62,975 nucleotides of DNA from Rhodoferax sp. (GTDB lineage: Bacteria; Pseudomonadota; Gammaproteobacteria; Burkholderiales; Burkholderiaceae_C), in assembly GCF_010365055.1 (NCBI RefSeq), contig NZ_JAAFHA010000011.1:1-62975 (forward strand), read 5' to 3'. The position numbers were made by a program, and so were the translations under genes. The notes beneath the pieces were generated by a model. The model worked only from the letters and a program-made list of their open reading frames with translations. It was not told the origin of the DNA and made no database searches. Of the stretch, positions 9,713-18,676 are shown piece after piece. Numbering within the stretch: position 1 is the stretch's first letter; each line of letters starts with the position of its first letter.

Positions 9713-10078
9713 ATGCGTCATTATGAAATCATTCTCATGATCCATCCGGATCAGAGCGAGCAGGTTCCCGCCATGCTGGAACGTTACAAGGGCATGATCA
9801 CAGCCGGCGGCGGCAAAGTGCACCGTGTTGAAGACTGGGGCCGTCGTCAGTTGGTCTATATGATCAACAAGCTTGCCAAAGCCCATTACCTTTGCGTCAA
9901 CATCGAAGCCGACCAAGCGGTCATGGCAGAACTGGAACACGCATTCAAGTTCAATGATGCCGTGTTGCGCCACCTGACAGTTTTGCGCAAGAAAGCCGAC
10001 ACCGGCCCTTCTTCGATGATGAAAACTGTCGAACGTGAAGATGCGCGCAAGACCCAACAGGCCGAGTACCAGGCTTAA
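9713..10078 (+). CDS. rpsF: 30S ribosomal protein S6
   Basis: A 121-residue small-subunit protein that binds 16S rRNA as a heterodimer with S18. The N-terminus [25 protein letters not shown] and the central [20 protein letters not shown] are diagnostic. The start ATG has a strong AAGGAG eight nt upstream. First gene of rpsF-priB-rpsR-rplI; S18 is encoded two genes downstream. Confidence 0.97.
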   Translation: MRHYEIILMIHPDQSEQVPAMLERYKGMITAGGGKVHRVEDWGRRQLVYMINKLAKAHYLCVNIEADQAVMAELEHAFKFNDAVLRHLTVLRKKADTGPSSMMKTVEREDARKTQQAEYQA

Positions 10079-10101
10079 CGGCTACTTTGCCTGAAAGGGG
10101 T

Positions 10102-10401
10102 GTGAATCACGTTGCCAACCACCTTGTTCTGACTGCCTGTATCGCCGGAATTGATTCGCTGCGCTACACGCCAGCCGGATTGCCGGCGCTGAACATCGGA
10201 CTCGATCATGAGTCTGAGATTCAGGAAGCCGGGCAGACAAGACAAGTGAAGGCGACACTGAAAGCGGTTGCCTTTGGCGCAATGGCTGAGGGGCTTGCCA
10301 AGCAAGCCATCGGCAGTGTCTGGCGGTTCAACGGTTTTCTGGCGACCCCTCGCAATGGCAAGCACGTCGTGTTTCACATTCAAGAGTTTCAGCAAGATTA
10401 A
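10102..10401 (+). CDS. priB: primosomal replication protein N
   Basis: A single-stranded-DNA-binding OB-fold protein of about 99 residues that helps PriA restart stalled replication forks. HLVLTACIAGIDSLRYTPAG and the RQVKATLKAVAFG strand are typical of betaproteobacterial PriB. The start is uncertain: GTG 10102 lies next to a purine run (GAAAGGGG) that is rather close, while TTG 10087 would add five residues and has no ribosome site. Its position between rpsF and rpsR is the classic one. Confidence 0.88.
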   Translation: MNHVANHLVLTACIAGIDSLRYTPAGLPALNIGLDHESEIQEAGQTRQVKATLKAVAFGAMAEGLAKQAIGSVWRFNGFLATPRNGKHVVFHIQEFQQD

Positions 10402-10430
10402 CGAATTCATAAATATTTAAGGAGTCCATC

Positions 10431-10715
10431 ATGGCCGGACCAAAACGTTTCAATAACAAAGACAAGCGCCCCAAGCGCCCAGCACAGAACCTGCTGTTCA
10501 AGCGCAAGCGCTTTTGCCGCTTTACCGTGACTGGCGTTGAAGAGATCGATTACAAGGATATTGACACCTTGCGCGATTTCATTGCCGAAAACGGCAAGAT
10601 CATTCCCGCTCGCCTGACTGGCACACGTGCCATTTTTCAGCGTCAGCTCAACACTGCCATCAAACGCGCACGTTTCCTCGCGATGCTGCCGTACAGCGAC
10701 CAGCACAAGATTTAA
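10431..10715 (+). CDS. rpsR: 30S ribosomal protein S18
   Basis: A 94-residue protein. The conserved core is [21 protein letters not shown] and [20 protein letters not shown], with the [18 protein letters not shown] ending. It partners S6 in the 30S platform. GGAG stands ahead of ATG 10431. The N-terminus is slightly long and basic ([19 protein letters not shown]), as in relatives. Confidence 0.96.
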   Translation: MAGPKRFNNKDKRPKRPAQNLLFKRKRFCRFTVTGVEEIDYKDIDTLRDFIAENGKIIPARLTGTRAIFQRQLNTAIKRARFLAMLPYSDQHKI

Positions 10716-10726
10716 GGAACACGATC

Positions 10727-11179
10727 ATGCAAATTATTCTGCTCGACAAGGTTGTGAACCTTGGCAATCTTGGTGAGGTCGTTCGCGTCAAAGACGGCTA
10801 CGCCCGTAACTTCCTGATTCCTTCTGGTCGCGCTCGTCGCGCGACGGCGACGGCGAAGCTGGAGTTTGAAGCCAAGCGCGCCGAACTCGAAAAAGCTGCC
10901 GCAGCCAAATTGGCTGAATCGCAGACAGTCGGTGAGAAACTTGCAGGCACCACCTGCAAGCTGACTCAAAAGGCCGGTGTTGATGGTCGTCTCTTCGGTT
11001 CTGTGACCAATGCCGACATCGCTGAAGAACTGACCAAGTCTGGTTTCAAGGTGACCAAGGCGCAGGTTCGCATGCCCAATGGCCCGATCAAGGTGGTCGG
11101 CGACAGCACAGTCAGCATTGCCCTGCACACCGATGTGCTGGTAGAGATTACGGTTTCGGTTTACGGCGAAACTGCTTAA
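10727..11179 (+). CDS. rplI: 50S ribosomal protein L9
   Basis: A 150-residue two-domain protein binding 23S rRNA near the L1 stalk. The N-terminal domain [19 protein letters not shown] with [13 protein letters not shown] is diagnostic, followed by the long connecting helix and the C-terminal domain ([16 protein letters not shown]). The start is 11 nt after rpsR. Last gene of the operon; a terminator follows. Confidence 0.97.
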   Translation: MQIILLDKVVNLGNLGEVVRVKDGYARNFLIPSGRARRATATAKLEFEAKRAELEKAAAAKLAESQTVGEKLAGTTCKLTQKAGVDGRLFGSVTNADIAEELTKSGFKVTKAQVRMPNGPIKVVGDSTVSIALHTDVLVEITVSVYGETA

Positions 11180-11206
11180 TCCAACTCAAACTCCCATTTG
11201 AGTCAA

Positions 11207-11241
11207 GAGCCCTCTGGCCAGTGAGCAGGGGGCTTTTTTTT
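11207..11241 (+). terminator. rho-independent terminator of the rpsF-rplI operon
   Basis: AGCCCTC (11208-11214) pairs with the AGGGGGCT arm (11227-11234) and is followed by a run of eight T. It lies 28 nt after the rplI stop. Confidence 0.8.
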
Positions 11242-11325
11242 GCCTTCAGCGCGGCCGGTTGCCGCTTATTTCGCCGCCACCGACGATCGATTCGCTAGAA
11301 TGACCCGCGTGACGCTGACTCGAAC

Positions 11326-11430
11326 TGCCTGACCCTGTTGGGCAGGCACTGAAGGCTCCTCCCGAACAAACGTCCAATTTTCATGTGATAGCCACCCCAC
11401 CCCTGCCAACGCAGATCGCAGACCTGGCAG
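11326..11430 (+). other. structured leader upstream of nrdJ (unassigned)
   Basis: The 314-nt gap between rplI and nrdJ holds the rplI terminator and two further hairpins. The first is TGCCTG-A-CCC with GGG-CAGGCA around TGTT (11326-11348), a nine-pair stem with one bulge. The second is CTGCCA (11403) with TGGCAG (11425). The known reader of such a leader would be a cobalamin riboswitch, but I cannot match its conserved core. I see no NrdR box. Confidence 0.35.
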
Positions 11431-11493
11431 TCCCCTAACAAAAGCGCACGACCTTGGAAATCAGGCAGTCCATAGATCTTTTAGGAATAAACA

Positions 11494-14403
11494 ATGACGC
11501 AAAAAACGCCCACTCGAGCAAAGCCAATCCACGCCCTTGCCCCGCAGCCGATCAGTGAAGAAGTCCTGATTGAAAAGTACGCCAAGGGTTCAGAAAAGAC
11601 CATCCTCGAGGTCAATCAACGCGTTGCGCGTGCTTTGGCTCAGGTCGAGGCGCCAGAGCAGCAAAAGGAATGGGAAGCCAAATTTTTGCAGGCCCTGCAA
11701 ACCGGGTTTTTACCGGCTGGTCGAATTCAATCCGCCGCTGGCACCGATCTGGCGGCCACCTTGATCAACTGTTTTGTGCAGCCCGTGGGCGACTCGATCG
11801 CCCACGTCGAAGATGGCCATCCCGGCATCTATACCGCGCTGACCGAGGCGGCCGAAACCATGCGTCGTGGTGGTGGCGTGGGTTATGACTTTTCCCGGAT
11901 CCGCCCGCGCGGCGCCTGGGTTGGTAGCACGCAGAGTAGTGCCTCAGGGCCTGTCAGCTACATGCGCGTGTTTGACCGCTCGTGTGAGACGGTTGAGTCG
12001 GCCGGAGCCCGGCGCGGCGCACAAATGGGCGTGCTGCGCTGTGATCATCCTGACATCGAAGAGTTCATCCATGCCAAGGACACCGGTGATTTGAAGAATT
12101 TCAATATCTCGGTGGGTGTCACTGATGCATTCATGCTCGCGGTGCAAAAAGACGCGACGTTTACGCTCGTTCATCGTGCCGAACCGGGGGCCGCTCAAAA
12201 GGAAGCCGGGGCGCATCAACTGCCGCAAAACGGTATTTGGGTCTACCGGACCTTGCAGGCGCGCGAGTTGTGGGATCAGATCATGCGCTCGACCTATGAC
12301 CACGCCGAGCCGGGTGTTCTTTTCCTGGACCACATCAATCGCGACAACAACCTCTCCTATTGTGAAACCATTGCCAGCACCAATCCTTGCGCCGAGCAGC
12401 CCTTGCCGCCGTACGGTTGCTGTTGTCTGGGGTCGATTGACCTGACGCGGTTTGTCAAACAGCCCTTCGAAAAAACCGCCAGTTTTGACAAAGCCGCTTT
12501 TTCCGACGTGGCGCGCGTCGCCACCCGCATGCTCGACAACGTCCTGGACGTCACGGTCTGGCCCCTGCCGCAGCAACAGGAAGAAGCGCGCAGCAAACGC
12601 CGGGTCGGCTTGGGTTATACCGGGCTGGGCGATGCGCTGGTGATGCTCAACCTGCGCTACGACACGCAAGCTGCGCGCGACATGGCACGCGCTATTTCTG
12701 AGTTGATGCGCGACACCGCCTACGATGCCTCGGTCGATCTGGCGCAGGAGCGCGGGGCCTTTCCCTTGTTCAATGCCGATCTCTACCTCACCGGTCAAAG
12801 GTTCGCATCGCGCTTGCCACCCGCCGTAAAGGAGCGCGTTCGCAAGTACGGCCTTCGCAATTCGCACTTGCTCTCAATTGCACCGACCGGAACCATTAGC
12901 TTGGCCTTTGCGGACAATGCCAGCAACGGCATCGAGCCTGCGTTCAGCTGGAGCTACACCCGCAAGAAGCGCATGGCGGACGGCGGCTTCAAAGAGTATG
13001 CGGTTGAAGACCATGCTTGGCGTCTCTATCGCCATTTGTATGGGCAGGATGCGCCGCTGACCTCTGCCTTCGTTACAGCGCTTGAAATGAGTGCCCAAGC
13101 CCACGAAGCCATGGTGGCTGTGGTGGCGCCGTTCATCGATACTGCCATTTCCAAAACGGTGAATGTGCCAGCCAACTATCCCTATGCAGATTTTCAGAAT
13201 CTTTATATGGAGGCCTGGCAGTCAGGCTTGAAAGGGCTTGCCACTTACCGACCCAACTCGGTTTTGGGATCTGTGTTGAGCGTGACGCCCGTGTCGGGTG
13301 CCACAACCACGCCCGAAACGGCGACAGCCCTGCATATAGACAGCGCGAACCAACGTCTAGCATTGGAGCGTCTGCCCGCTGCTGTGCTGTCGTCCCTGCG
13401 CTGGCCGAGCCGACCCGAGCTGCCTGCGGGCAATCCGGCTTGGACCTTCATGGTGCATCATCCTTTTGGGGACTTTGCCTTGTTCGTTGGTGAGTTGGCC
13501 CCCGAAGAAGGCGGCGCACCTAAACCCTTCGAGGTGTGGGTCAATGGCACTGAGCAACCGCGCGGCTTGGGCGCACTCGCCAAGACGCTTTCCATGGACT
13601 TGCGCGCCAATGATCCGGCCTGGTTGCAGTTGAAGCTCGACGCGTTGGCCACGGTCGCCGAGGAACATTCGTTTGAGATGCCATTTCCGCCGCACGGTCA
13701 ACTCCGTCTATTTCCCGGAGTGGTGGCCGCCACGGCAGCCGTCATTCGCTGGCGCTGCGACCAGCTCAAGGCCTTGGTCGGCCACGATACCAAAGTGCCA
13801 ACACCGGTGATGGATGCCATGTTCAGCCGGGGGGAGCCACAGACCGGTCCCTCCGGTACATTGGCGTGGTCGGTGGACGTGGATAACCCGGCCACCGGCG
13901 AGGCTTTCACCGTCACGCTCAAGGAGGTGAACTTGCCAGATCACGAGGGCAATATTGTCACCCGGCCTTGCGCCGTCGGCTTTTCAGGCAACTATCCCCG
14001 GGCACTCGATGGATTGGCCCGACTGCTCTCGCTGGACATGCGCGTGATCGACCCAGCGTGGATCGGCATGAAATTGCGCAAGCTGCTGAATTACGCCGAA
14101 CCGCTGGGCCACTTCATGGCGTTTGTGCCGGGATTGCCGCGTAGTGAGCGCCGTCAGCAAACCTGGCCGTCCACCGTGGCGTACGTTGCGAGACTGATTA
14201 TTCACCGCTATGCCATGCTAGGCGTGCTCGACGAGGAAGGCTTTCCCCTGCGTGACATGGGCGTGCTTGATGCTCCAAAAAACCATGGTGCACCGAGCAC
14301 CATGGCAGGCAAAATCTGCCCGGAATGCGGCAATCCCACCGTTATTCACAAGGATGGTTGTGATTTTTGCACCGCGTGTGGCTATGTGGGGCAGTGCGGC
14401 TAG
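11494..14403 (+). CDS. nrdJ: adenosylcobalamin-dependent (class II) ribonucleotide reductase
   Basis: A 969-residue single-chain enzyme that reduces ribonucleotides to deoxyribonucleotides using AdoCbl to make the thiyl radical, independent of oxygen. The first redox cysteine is in LINCFVQPVGDS (about residue 91). The active-site loop is STNPCAEQPLPPYGCC (about 291-306; Cys and Glu catalytic), with SIAPTGTISLAFADNASNG further on. After the catalytic barrel (about 1-600) come two TSCPD-like domains and a C-terminal zinc-ribbon/shuttle tail, CPECGNPT...CDFCTACGYVGQCG. ATG 11494 is preceded by TTAGGA. It is monocistronic and implies cobalamin uptake or synthesis elsewhere. Confidence 0.93.
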   Translation: MTQKTPTRAKPIHALAPQPISEEVLIEKYAKGSEKTILEVNQRVARALAQVEAPEQQKEWEAKFLQALQTGFLPAGRIQSAAGTDLAATLINCFVQPVGDSIAHVEDGHPGIYTALTEAAETMRRGGGVGYDFSRIRPRGAWVGSTQSSASGPVSYMRVFDRSCETVESAGARRGAQMGVLRCDHPDIEEFIHAKDTGDLKNFNISVGVTDAFMLAVQKDATFTLVHRAEPGAAQKEAGAHQLPQNGIWVYRTLQARELWDQIMRSTYDHAEPGVLFLDHINRDNNLSYCETIASTNPCAEQPLPPYGCCCLGSIDLTRFVKQPFEKTASFDKAAFSDVARVATRMLDNVLDVTVWPLPQQQEEARSKRRVGLGYTGLGDALVMLNLRYDTQAARDMARAISELMRDTAYDASVDLAQERGAFPLFNADLYLTGQRFASRLPPAVKERVRKYGLRNSHLLSIAPTGTISLAFADNASNGIEPAFSWSYTRKKRMADGGFKEYAVEDHAWRLYRHLYGQDAPLTSAFVTALEMSAQAHEAMVAVVAPFIDTAISKTVNVPANYPYADFQNLYMEAWQSGLKGLATYRPNSVLGSVLSVTPVSGATTTPETATALHIDSANQRLALERLPAAVLSSLRWPSRPELPAGNPAWTFMVHHPFGDFALFVGELAPEEGGAPKPFEVWVNGTEQPRGLGALAKTLSMDLRANDPAWLQLKLDALATVAEEHSFEMPFPPHGQLRLFPGVVAATAAVIRWRCDQLKALVGHDTKVPTPVMDAMFSRGEPQTGPSGTLAWSVDVDNPATGEAFTVTLKEVNLPDHEGNIVTRPCAVGFSGNYPRALDGLARLLSLDMRVIDPAWIGMKLRKLLNYAEPLGHFMAFVPGLPRSERRQQTWPSTVAYVARLIIHRYAMLGVLDEEGFPLRDMGVLDAPKNHGAPSTMAGKICPECGNPTVIHKDGCDFCTACGYVGQCG

Positions 14404-14453
14404 AGACTGATGGGGGCGCGTAGCAGTGCCCCATCTCAAGCTGTCTGGCGGCC

Positions 14454-14891
14454 TCAGTCGCGCACGACCAATACGGGGAGCTTGGTGTGTGACAGCACCG
14501 CTTGCGTCACACTGCCGAGCACCAGTTTTTCCAGGCCGCTGCGGCCGTGGGATCCCATCACGATCAGATCGGCCTGCATTGACTCAGCGGCTTGCACCAC
14601 GCCGCGCCAGGCACTGTGAGATTCAATGACGGAAGCTTCCACGTTGATGCCCGCTTCCGTGAATGCGGCCTTTGCGGCCTTGACGGCCGCATTGGCCTCG
14701 GCCGTTGCCGCGCTCAGGTATTCGGCTTGGCCATAGGCAAAATCGGTTCCGACGCCCGTGAATGGATAGGGATCAATGACAAAAATGGCTGAGACCCGGC
14801 TGTCAAAGGCTTTGGCCAGTTGGATCGCTTTTTCGACCGCGAACTGCGAGGTGGGCGAACCATCCACTGGGACCAGTATGTGTTTGAACAT
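14454..14891 (-). CDS. universal stress protein, UspA family
   Basis: A 145-residue single-domain Usp. MFKHILVPVDGSPTSQFAVEKA starts the domain. The C-terminal IVMGSHGRSGLEKLVLGSVTQAVL holds the G-2x-G-9x-GS nucleotide-binding pattern, so it is of the ATP-binding subclass, followed by LPVLVVRD. Cytoplasmic, usually induced by starvation or redox stress. AAGGAG stands ahead of ATG 14891. The next 269 nt up to smc (14892-15160) contain no gene that I can support. Confidence 0.9.
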   Translation of the reverse strand: MFKHILVPVDGSPTSQFAVEKAIQLAKAFDSRVSAIFVIDPYPFTGVGTDFAYGQAEYLSAATAEANAAVKAAKAAFTEAGINVEASVIESHSAWRGVVQAAESMQADLIVMGSHGRSGLEKLVLGSVTQAVLSHTKLPVLVVRD

Positions 14892-15160
14892 GGTGAAAAC
14901 TCCTTATTAATATTAATGAGATCGAGTGTCTTATTCGCTTCCCTTGAAAACCATGACCGAAATCAAATGATCGACGATCCCTTGGTCAATCTGGCAGGTG
15001 AAGCCAATGAAGGCTATCACGATCAACGCGCCGTCTGGTCAGTTGCATCATTTTTCTGCGGGAACCGACAAGGTATCATGGTAAGGCTCAAGCGGGCTGC
15101 CTGGCGGCTAGACTCTTTGCCCGTCAATTCAATTTAAGCCACAAAGCGTCAGCAATTCCT

Positions 15161-18100
15161 GTGCGTCTCAATTCAATCAAATTATCCGGGTTCAAGTCCT
15201 TCGCCGAGCCCACCAATTTCATGTTGCCGGGGCAACTGGTGGGGGTGGTCGGCCCCAATGGCTGCGGCAAGTCCAACATCATGGATGCGGTGCGCTGGGT
15301 GCTGGGGGAGAGCAAGGCTTCGGAGCTGCGCGGCGAATCGATGCAGGATGTCATCTTCAACGGCACCACCACGCGCAAACCGGCCAGCCGTGCCAGCGTG
15401 GAACTGGTGTTTGACAATGCGGACCATCGCGCTGGCGGCCAGTGGAGCCAGTTCGGTGAGATTGCCGTCAAACGCGTGCTCACCCGTGACGGCACCAGCA
15501 GCTATTACATCAACAACCAACCGGTGCGTCGGCGCGACGTGCAAGACGTGTTTCTGGGCACTGGCTTGGGGCCGCGAGCGTACGCCATCATTGGTCAGGG
15601 CACCATCAGCCGGATCATTGAATCCAAGCCCGAAGAACTGCGCCTGTTCCTGGAAGAGGCCGCCGGGGTCTCCAAATACAAGGAACGGCGTCGCGAGACC
15701 GAAAATCGATTGTCGGACACGCGTGAGAACCTGACCCGGGTCGAAGACATCCTGCGCGAGCTCAATGCCAACCTGGAAAAGCTGGAAGCGCAAGCCATTG
15801 TTGCCAAAAAGTTCAACGCCCTCACGGCCGATGTGACGCTCAAGCAGCATCAGCTCTGGTTTCTCAAGCGCACGGAGTCCGAGGCGGATCAGACCAAAGT
15901 CAGGATGGAGTCGCAAGGTGCAGTCAATGCGCTGGAGAGCCGGGTGGCGGATTTGCGCCACATCGAGGCGGAGCTGGAGACCGTGCGTCAAGCCCACTAC
16001 GCGGCGGGCGATCAGGTCAACCAGGCGCAAGGTTTGTTGTACGAAGCCAGTACCGAGGTTGGTCGGCTGGAGGCCGAGATCCGTTTTGTGGTGGAAGGCC
16101 GCCACCGCGTCGAGCAGCGCCTGGCCACGCTCGCAGAGCAAAGCGCCCAATGGGCCACGCGACGGGATGACGCGCAGGGAGAGATCGAAAATCTGCTCGA
16201 ACTGGCCATGCTCGGTGAAGAAAAGACCGAGCTGCTGGCCGCGCAGGTGGAAGACCAGGCCCAGCAGTTGCCCGACCTGGAAGAGGCCTTGCGCTTGGCG
16301 CAAAAAGGCGCCAACGAGCAGCGCGCCAGCGTGGGCCAGGTGCAGCAGCAAATTCAGGTGCTGGCCGCTGACCAGCGCAGCATTGAGGAACAAGCGCGCC
16401 AGTTCACCACACGCCGCGAACGCCTGAGCGCGGACCGCAGCGCATTGGCCGCGCCGGATGAAGCCCGACTGCTGCATCTTCAAAGCCAGCTGGAACAGGC
16501 CCAGGAGAGCGCCAGCATTGCTGAGGCCCGTCTGCACGAGTTGCAGGAGACCGTGCCGCAACTCGATGACAACCGGCGCCAGCAGCAACAGGCCGTCAAC
16601 ACCGAATCAGCACGTCTGGCCGACTTATCAGCCCGGCTGGAGGCGCTGAAAGCGCTGCAGGAAAAGGTCAAGACCGACGGCAAACTGCAACCTTGGCTGG
16701 CCAAGCACGGGCTGGACAGCTTGCCGGGTTTGTGGAGCCGCATTCACATCGAACAAGGTTGGGAAAACGCGCTGGAAGGAGCGTTGCGAGAGCGCCTGGG
16801 GGCCTTGGAGGTGTCGCGGCTGGACATGGTGCGCGCCTTTGGCAACGACGCACCGCCGGCGAAATTGGCTTTTTACAGCCCGCCACTGGTCGCGCTGCCT
16901 GAAAAAAGTGCGGCATTACCGCGCTTGTCCGATCTGCTGCGCATCAACGATGCCGGTCAAAAGGCCGTGCTGACGGACTGGCTGCAAGGCTGCTATACCG
17001 CCCCCAGTTTTGAAGAGGCCCTTGCCACCCGGGACCAGTTGCAGCCGGGCGAGACGATCTTTGTGAAAACGGGCCATGCCGTGGGCGCCTACAGCGTCAG
17101 TTTTTACGCGCCCGATTCCGAGCAGGCCGGTTTGCTGGCCCGAGCCCAGGAAATTGAAAACCTGGAGAAGCAGCTGCGGGCGCAGGCCATGATCAGCGAG
17201 GAGTCACGCTCAGGCCTGGTGCGCGCCGAGGCGGCCTATGCCGACGCGTCGCAACGTCTGGTAGCCGTGCGCCGGGAAGCGGCCGAGAGCCAAAGCCGGG
17301 CCCATGAACTGCAGGTGGAAACCCTGCGCCTGACGCAGTTGGCCGAGCAGGCCCGGGTGCGCAGTGCGCAAATTGCCGGTGACCTGGCCGAAGTCGATGC
17401 CCAACTGGCGGACTTGCAAGAACGCCGCGTGACCGCAGAAGGTCGGTTTGAAGAGCTGGACATGCAACTGGCCGATACCCAGGAGCGCCACGCCCAACTC
17501 GACGAGCGCGTGATGGCGGCCGAACGCAAGCTCAGCGAGTGTCGCGAGCAGCAGCGCAGTCTGGAGCGTCAATCCCAGGAGGCGGTATTTTCCATGCGCA
17601 GCCTCGATGCCCGCAAGGCCGAGCTGTCGCGTGCTATAGAAACTGCAGCGCAACAGGCAGATTCTGTGAGGGCTGAAGCCCAAAGAGGCCAGGAAGAATT
17701 GGCGCGCTTGAACGATGCGGCGGCGCAGGGTGGTCTGCAAAGCGCCTTGGCCGTCAAGCTCGATCGTGAGCAGGCGCTGGGTGCCAGGCGCAGCGAGTAC
17801 GACGACCTGACCGCCAAACTGCGTGCCAGCGACGAGCGGCGCCTGCAACTGGAGCGTGAGCTCGATCCGCTGCGTCAGCGCATCACCGAATTTCAACTCA
17901 AGGAACAAGCAGCGCGGCTGGGCTTTGAGCAATACACCCAGTTGCTCACCGATGCGCAGGCCGATCTCGAGGCGGTGGCCCGATCCCTGTTGGATGGCAA
18001 TGTGCGCCTGTCTGGTATGCAAGGCGAGATTGACCGCCTCAATCGTGACATCGCGGCTTTGGGTGCCGTCAATCTGGCCGCGCTCGATGAGTTGGCCGCC

Positions 18101-18676
18101 GCCAGTGAGCGCAAGAATTTTCTGGATGCCCAGACCGCCGACTTGGTGGAGGCTATGACGACGCTGGAAGATGCGATCAAGAAGATTGACGCTGAGACCC
18201 GCGAATTGCTCTCGGGCACGTTTAACGCGGTCAACGAGCACTTTGGCCGCATGTTCCCCGAGCTTTTTGGCGGTGGCAACGCGCGCTTGGTGATCACCGG
18301 CGAAGAAATTCTGGACTCGGGCGTGCAGGTGATTGCCCAGCCGCCAGGCAAGAAGAACCAGACCATTCATTTGCTCTCGGGCGGTGAAAAGGCGCTGACG
18401 GCTATTGCGCTGGTGTTTGCGATTTTCCAGCTCAATCCGGCACCGTTCTGTTTGCTCGATGAGGTTGATGCACCCTTGGACGACGCCAACACCGAGCGTT
18501 ATGCCAAACTGGTGGTTAGCATGAGCCGGGAGACCCAGTTTTTGTTCATCAGCCACAATAAGATTGCCATGGAAATGGCCAAGCAGCTGATTGGCGTCAC
18601 GATGCAGGAGCAAGGGGTCTCGCGCATCGTGGCAGTGGATATGGATGCAGCCATCTCGATGGCGGAGGTCGTTTGA
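15161..18676 (+). CDS. smc: chromosome segregation protein SMC
   Basis: An 1171-residue condensin ATPase. The N-terminal head has Walker A GPNGCGKSNIMDAVRWVLGE (about 30-50). Two coiled-coil arms flank the hinge (about 500-650). The C-terminal head has the signature LLSGGEKALTAIALVFAIF and Walker B FCLLDEVDAPLDDAN. The start is GTG 15161 (encoding MRLNSIKLSGFKSF), fitting the family N-terminus. It works with ScpA/ScpB (not in the window) to compact and segregate chromosomes. Repeat copy B lies in the C-terminal arm (about residues 829-838). The stop overlaps the zipA start by one base (TGATG), so the two are translationally coupled. Confidence 0.96.
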   Translation: MRLNSIKLSGFKSFAEPTNFMLPGQLVGVVGPNGCGKSNIMDAVRWVLGESKASELRGESMQDVIFNGTTTRKPASRASVELVFDNADHRAGGQWSQFGEIAVKRVLTRDGTSSYYINNQPVRRRDVQDVFLGTGLGPRAYAIIGQGTISRIIESKPEELRLFLEEAAGVSKYKERRRETENRLSDTRENLTRVEDILRELNANLEKLEAQAIVAKKFNALTADVTLKQHQLWFLKRTESEADQTKVRMESQGAVNALESRVADLRHIEAELETVRQAHYAAGDQVNQAQGLLYEASTEVGRLEAEIRFVVEGRHRVEQRLATLAEQSAQWATRRDDAQGEIENLLELAMLGEEKTELLAAQVEDQAQQLPDLEEALRLAQKGANEQRASVGQVQQQIQVLAADQRSIEEQARQFTTRRERLSADRSALAAPDEARLLHLQSQLEQAQESASIAEARLHELQETVPQLDDNRRQQQQAVNTESARLADLSARLEALKALQEKVKTDGKLQPWLAKHGLDSLPGLWSRIHIEQGWENALEGALRERLGALEVSRLDMVRAFGNDAPPAKLAFYSPPLVALPEKSAALPRLSDLLRINDAGQKAVLTDWLQGCYTAPSFEEALATRDQLQPGETIFVKTGHAVGAYSVSFYAPDSEQAGLLARAQEIENLEKQLRAQAMISEESRSGLVRAEAAYADASQRLVAVRREAAESQSRAHELQVETLRLTQLAEQARVRSAQIAGDLAEVDAQLADLQERRVTAEGRFEELDMQLADTQERHAQLDERVMAAERKLSECREQQRSLERQSQEAVFSMRSLDARKAELSRAIETAAQQADSVRAEAQRGQEELARLNDAAAQGGLQSALAVKLDREQALGARRSEYDDLTAKLRASDERRLQLERELDPLRQRITEFQLKEQAARLGFEQYTQLLTDAQADLEAVARSLLDGNVRLSGMQGEIDRLNRDIAALGAVNLAALDELAAASERKNFLDAQTADLVEAMTTLEDAIKKIDAETRELLSGTFNAVNEHFGRMFPELFGGGNARLVITGEEILDSGVQVIAQPPGKKNQTIHLLSGGEKALTAIALVFAIFQLNPAPFCLLDEVDAPLDDANTERYAKLVVSMSRETQFLFISHNKIAMEMAKQLIGVTMQEQGVSRIVAVDMDAAISMAEVV
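17647..17674 (+). repeat. short dispersed repeat, copy B, inside smc
   Basis: Core begins AGCG and ends GGGCT; 21 of 28 positions match copy J at 41934-41961, including GCAGATTC(T/C)GTGAGGGCT. It is preceded by GCTATAGAAA and followed by GAAGCCCAAA. Read in frame it encodes AAQQADSVRAEA of the coiled coil. Confidence 0.55.

Noticed and set aside
11326..11430. Cobalamin riboswitch ahead of nrdJ
   Set aside because: GCAGACCTGGCAG faintly recalls the end of the B12 box, but the conserved core (CCGCNACTG region and the GGTGAA-type stem) is not present in the leader.
14906..14917. Perfect palindrome ATTAATATTAAT upstream of the universal stress gene
   Set aside because: It is only A/T, overlaps the leader next to the Shine-Dalgarno and matches no operator I know; likely chance.
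15189..15199. GGTTCAAGTCC, like a tRNA T-arm
   Set aside because: It lies in the smc coding sequence (GFKSF), with no acceptor or anticodon stems around it.
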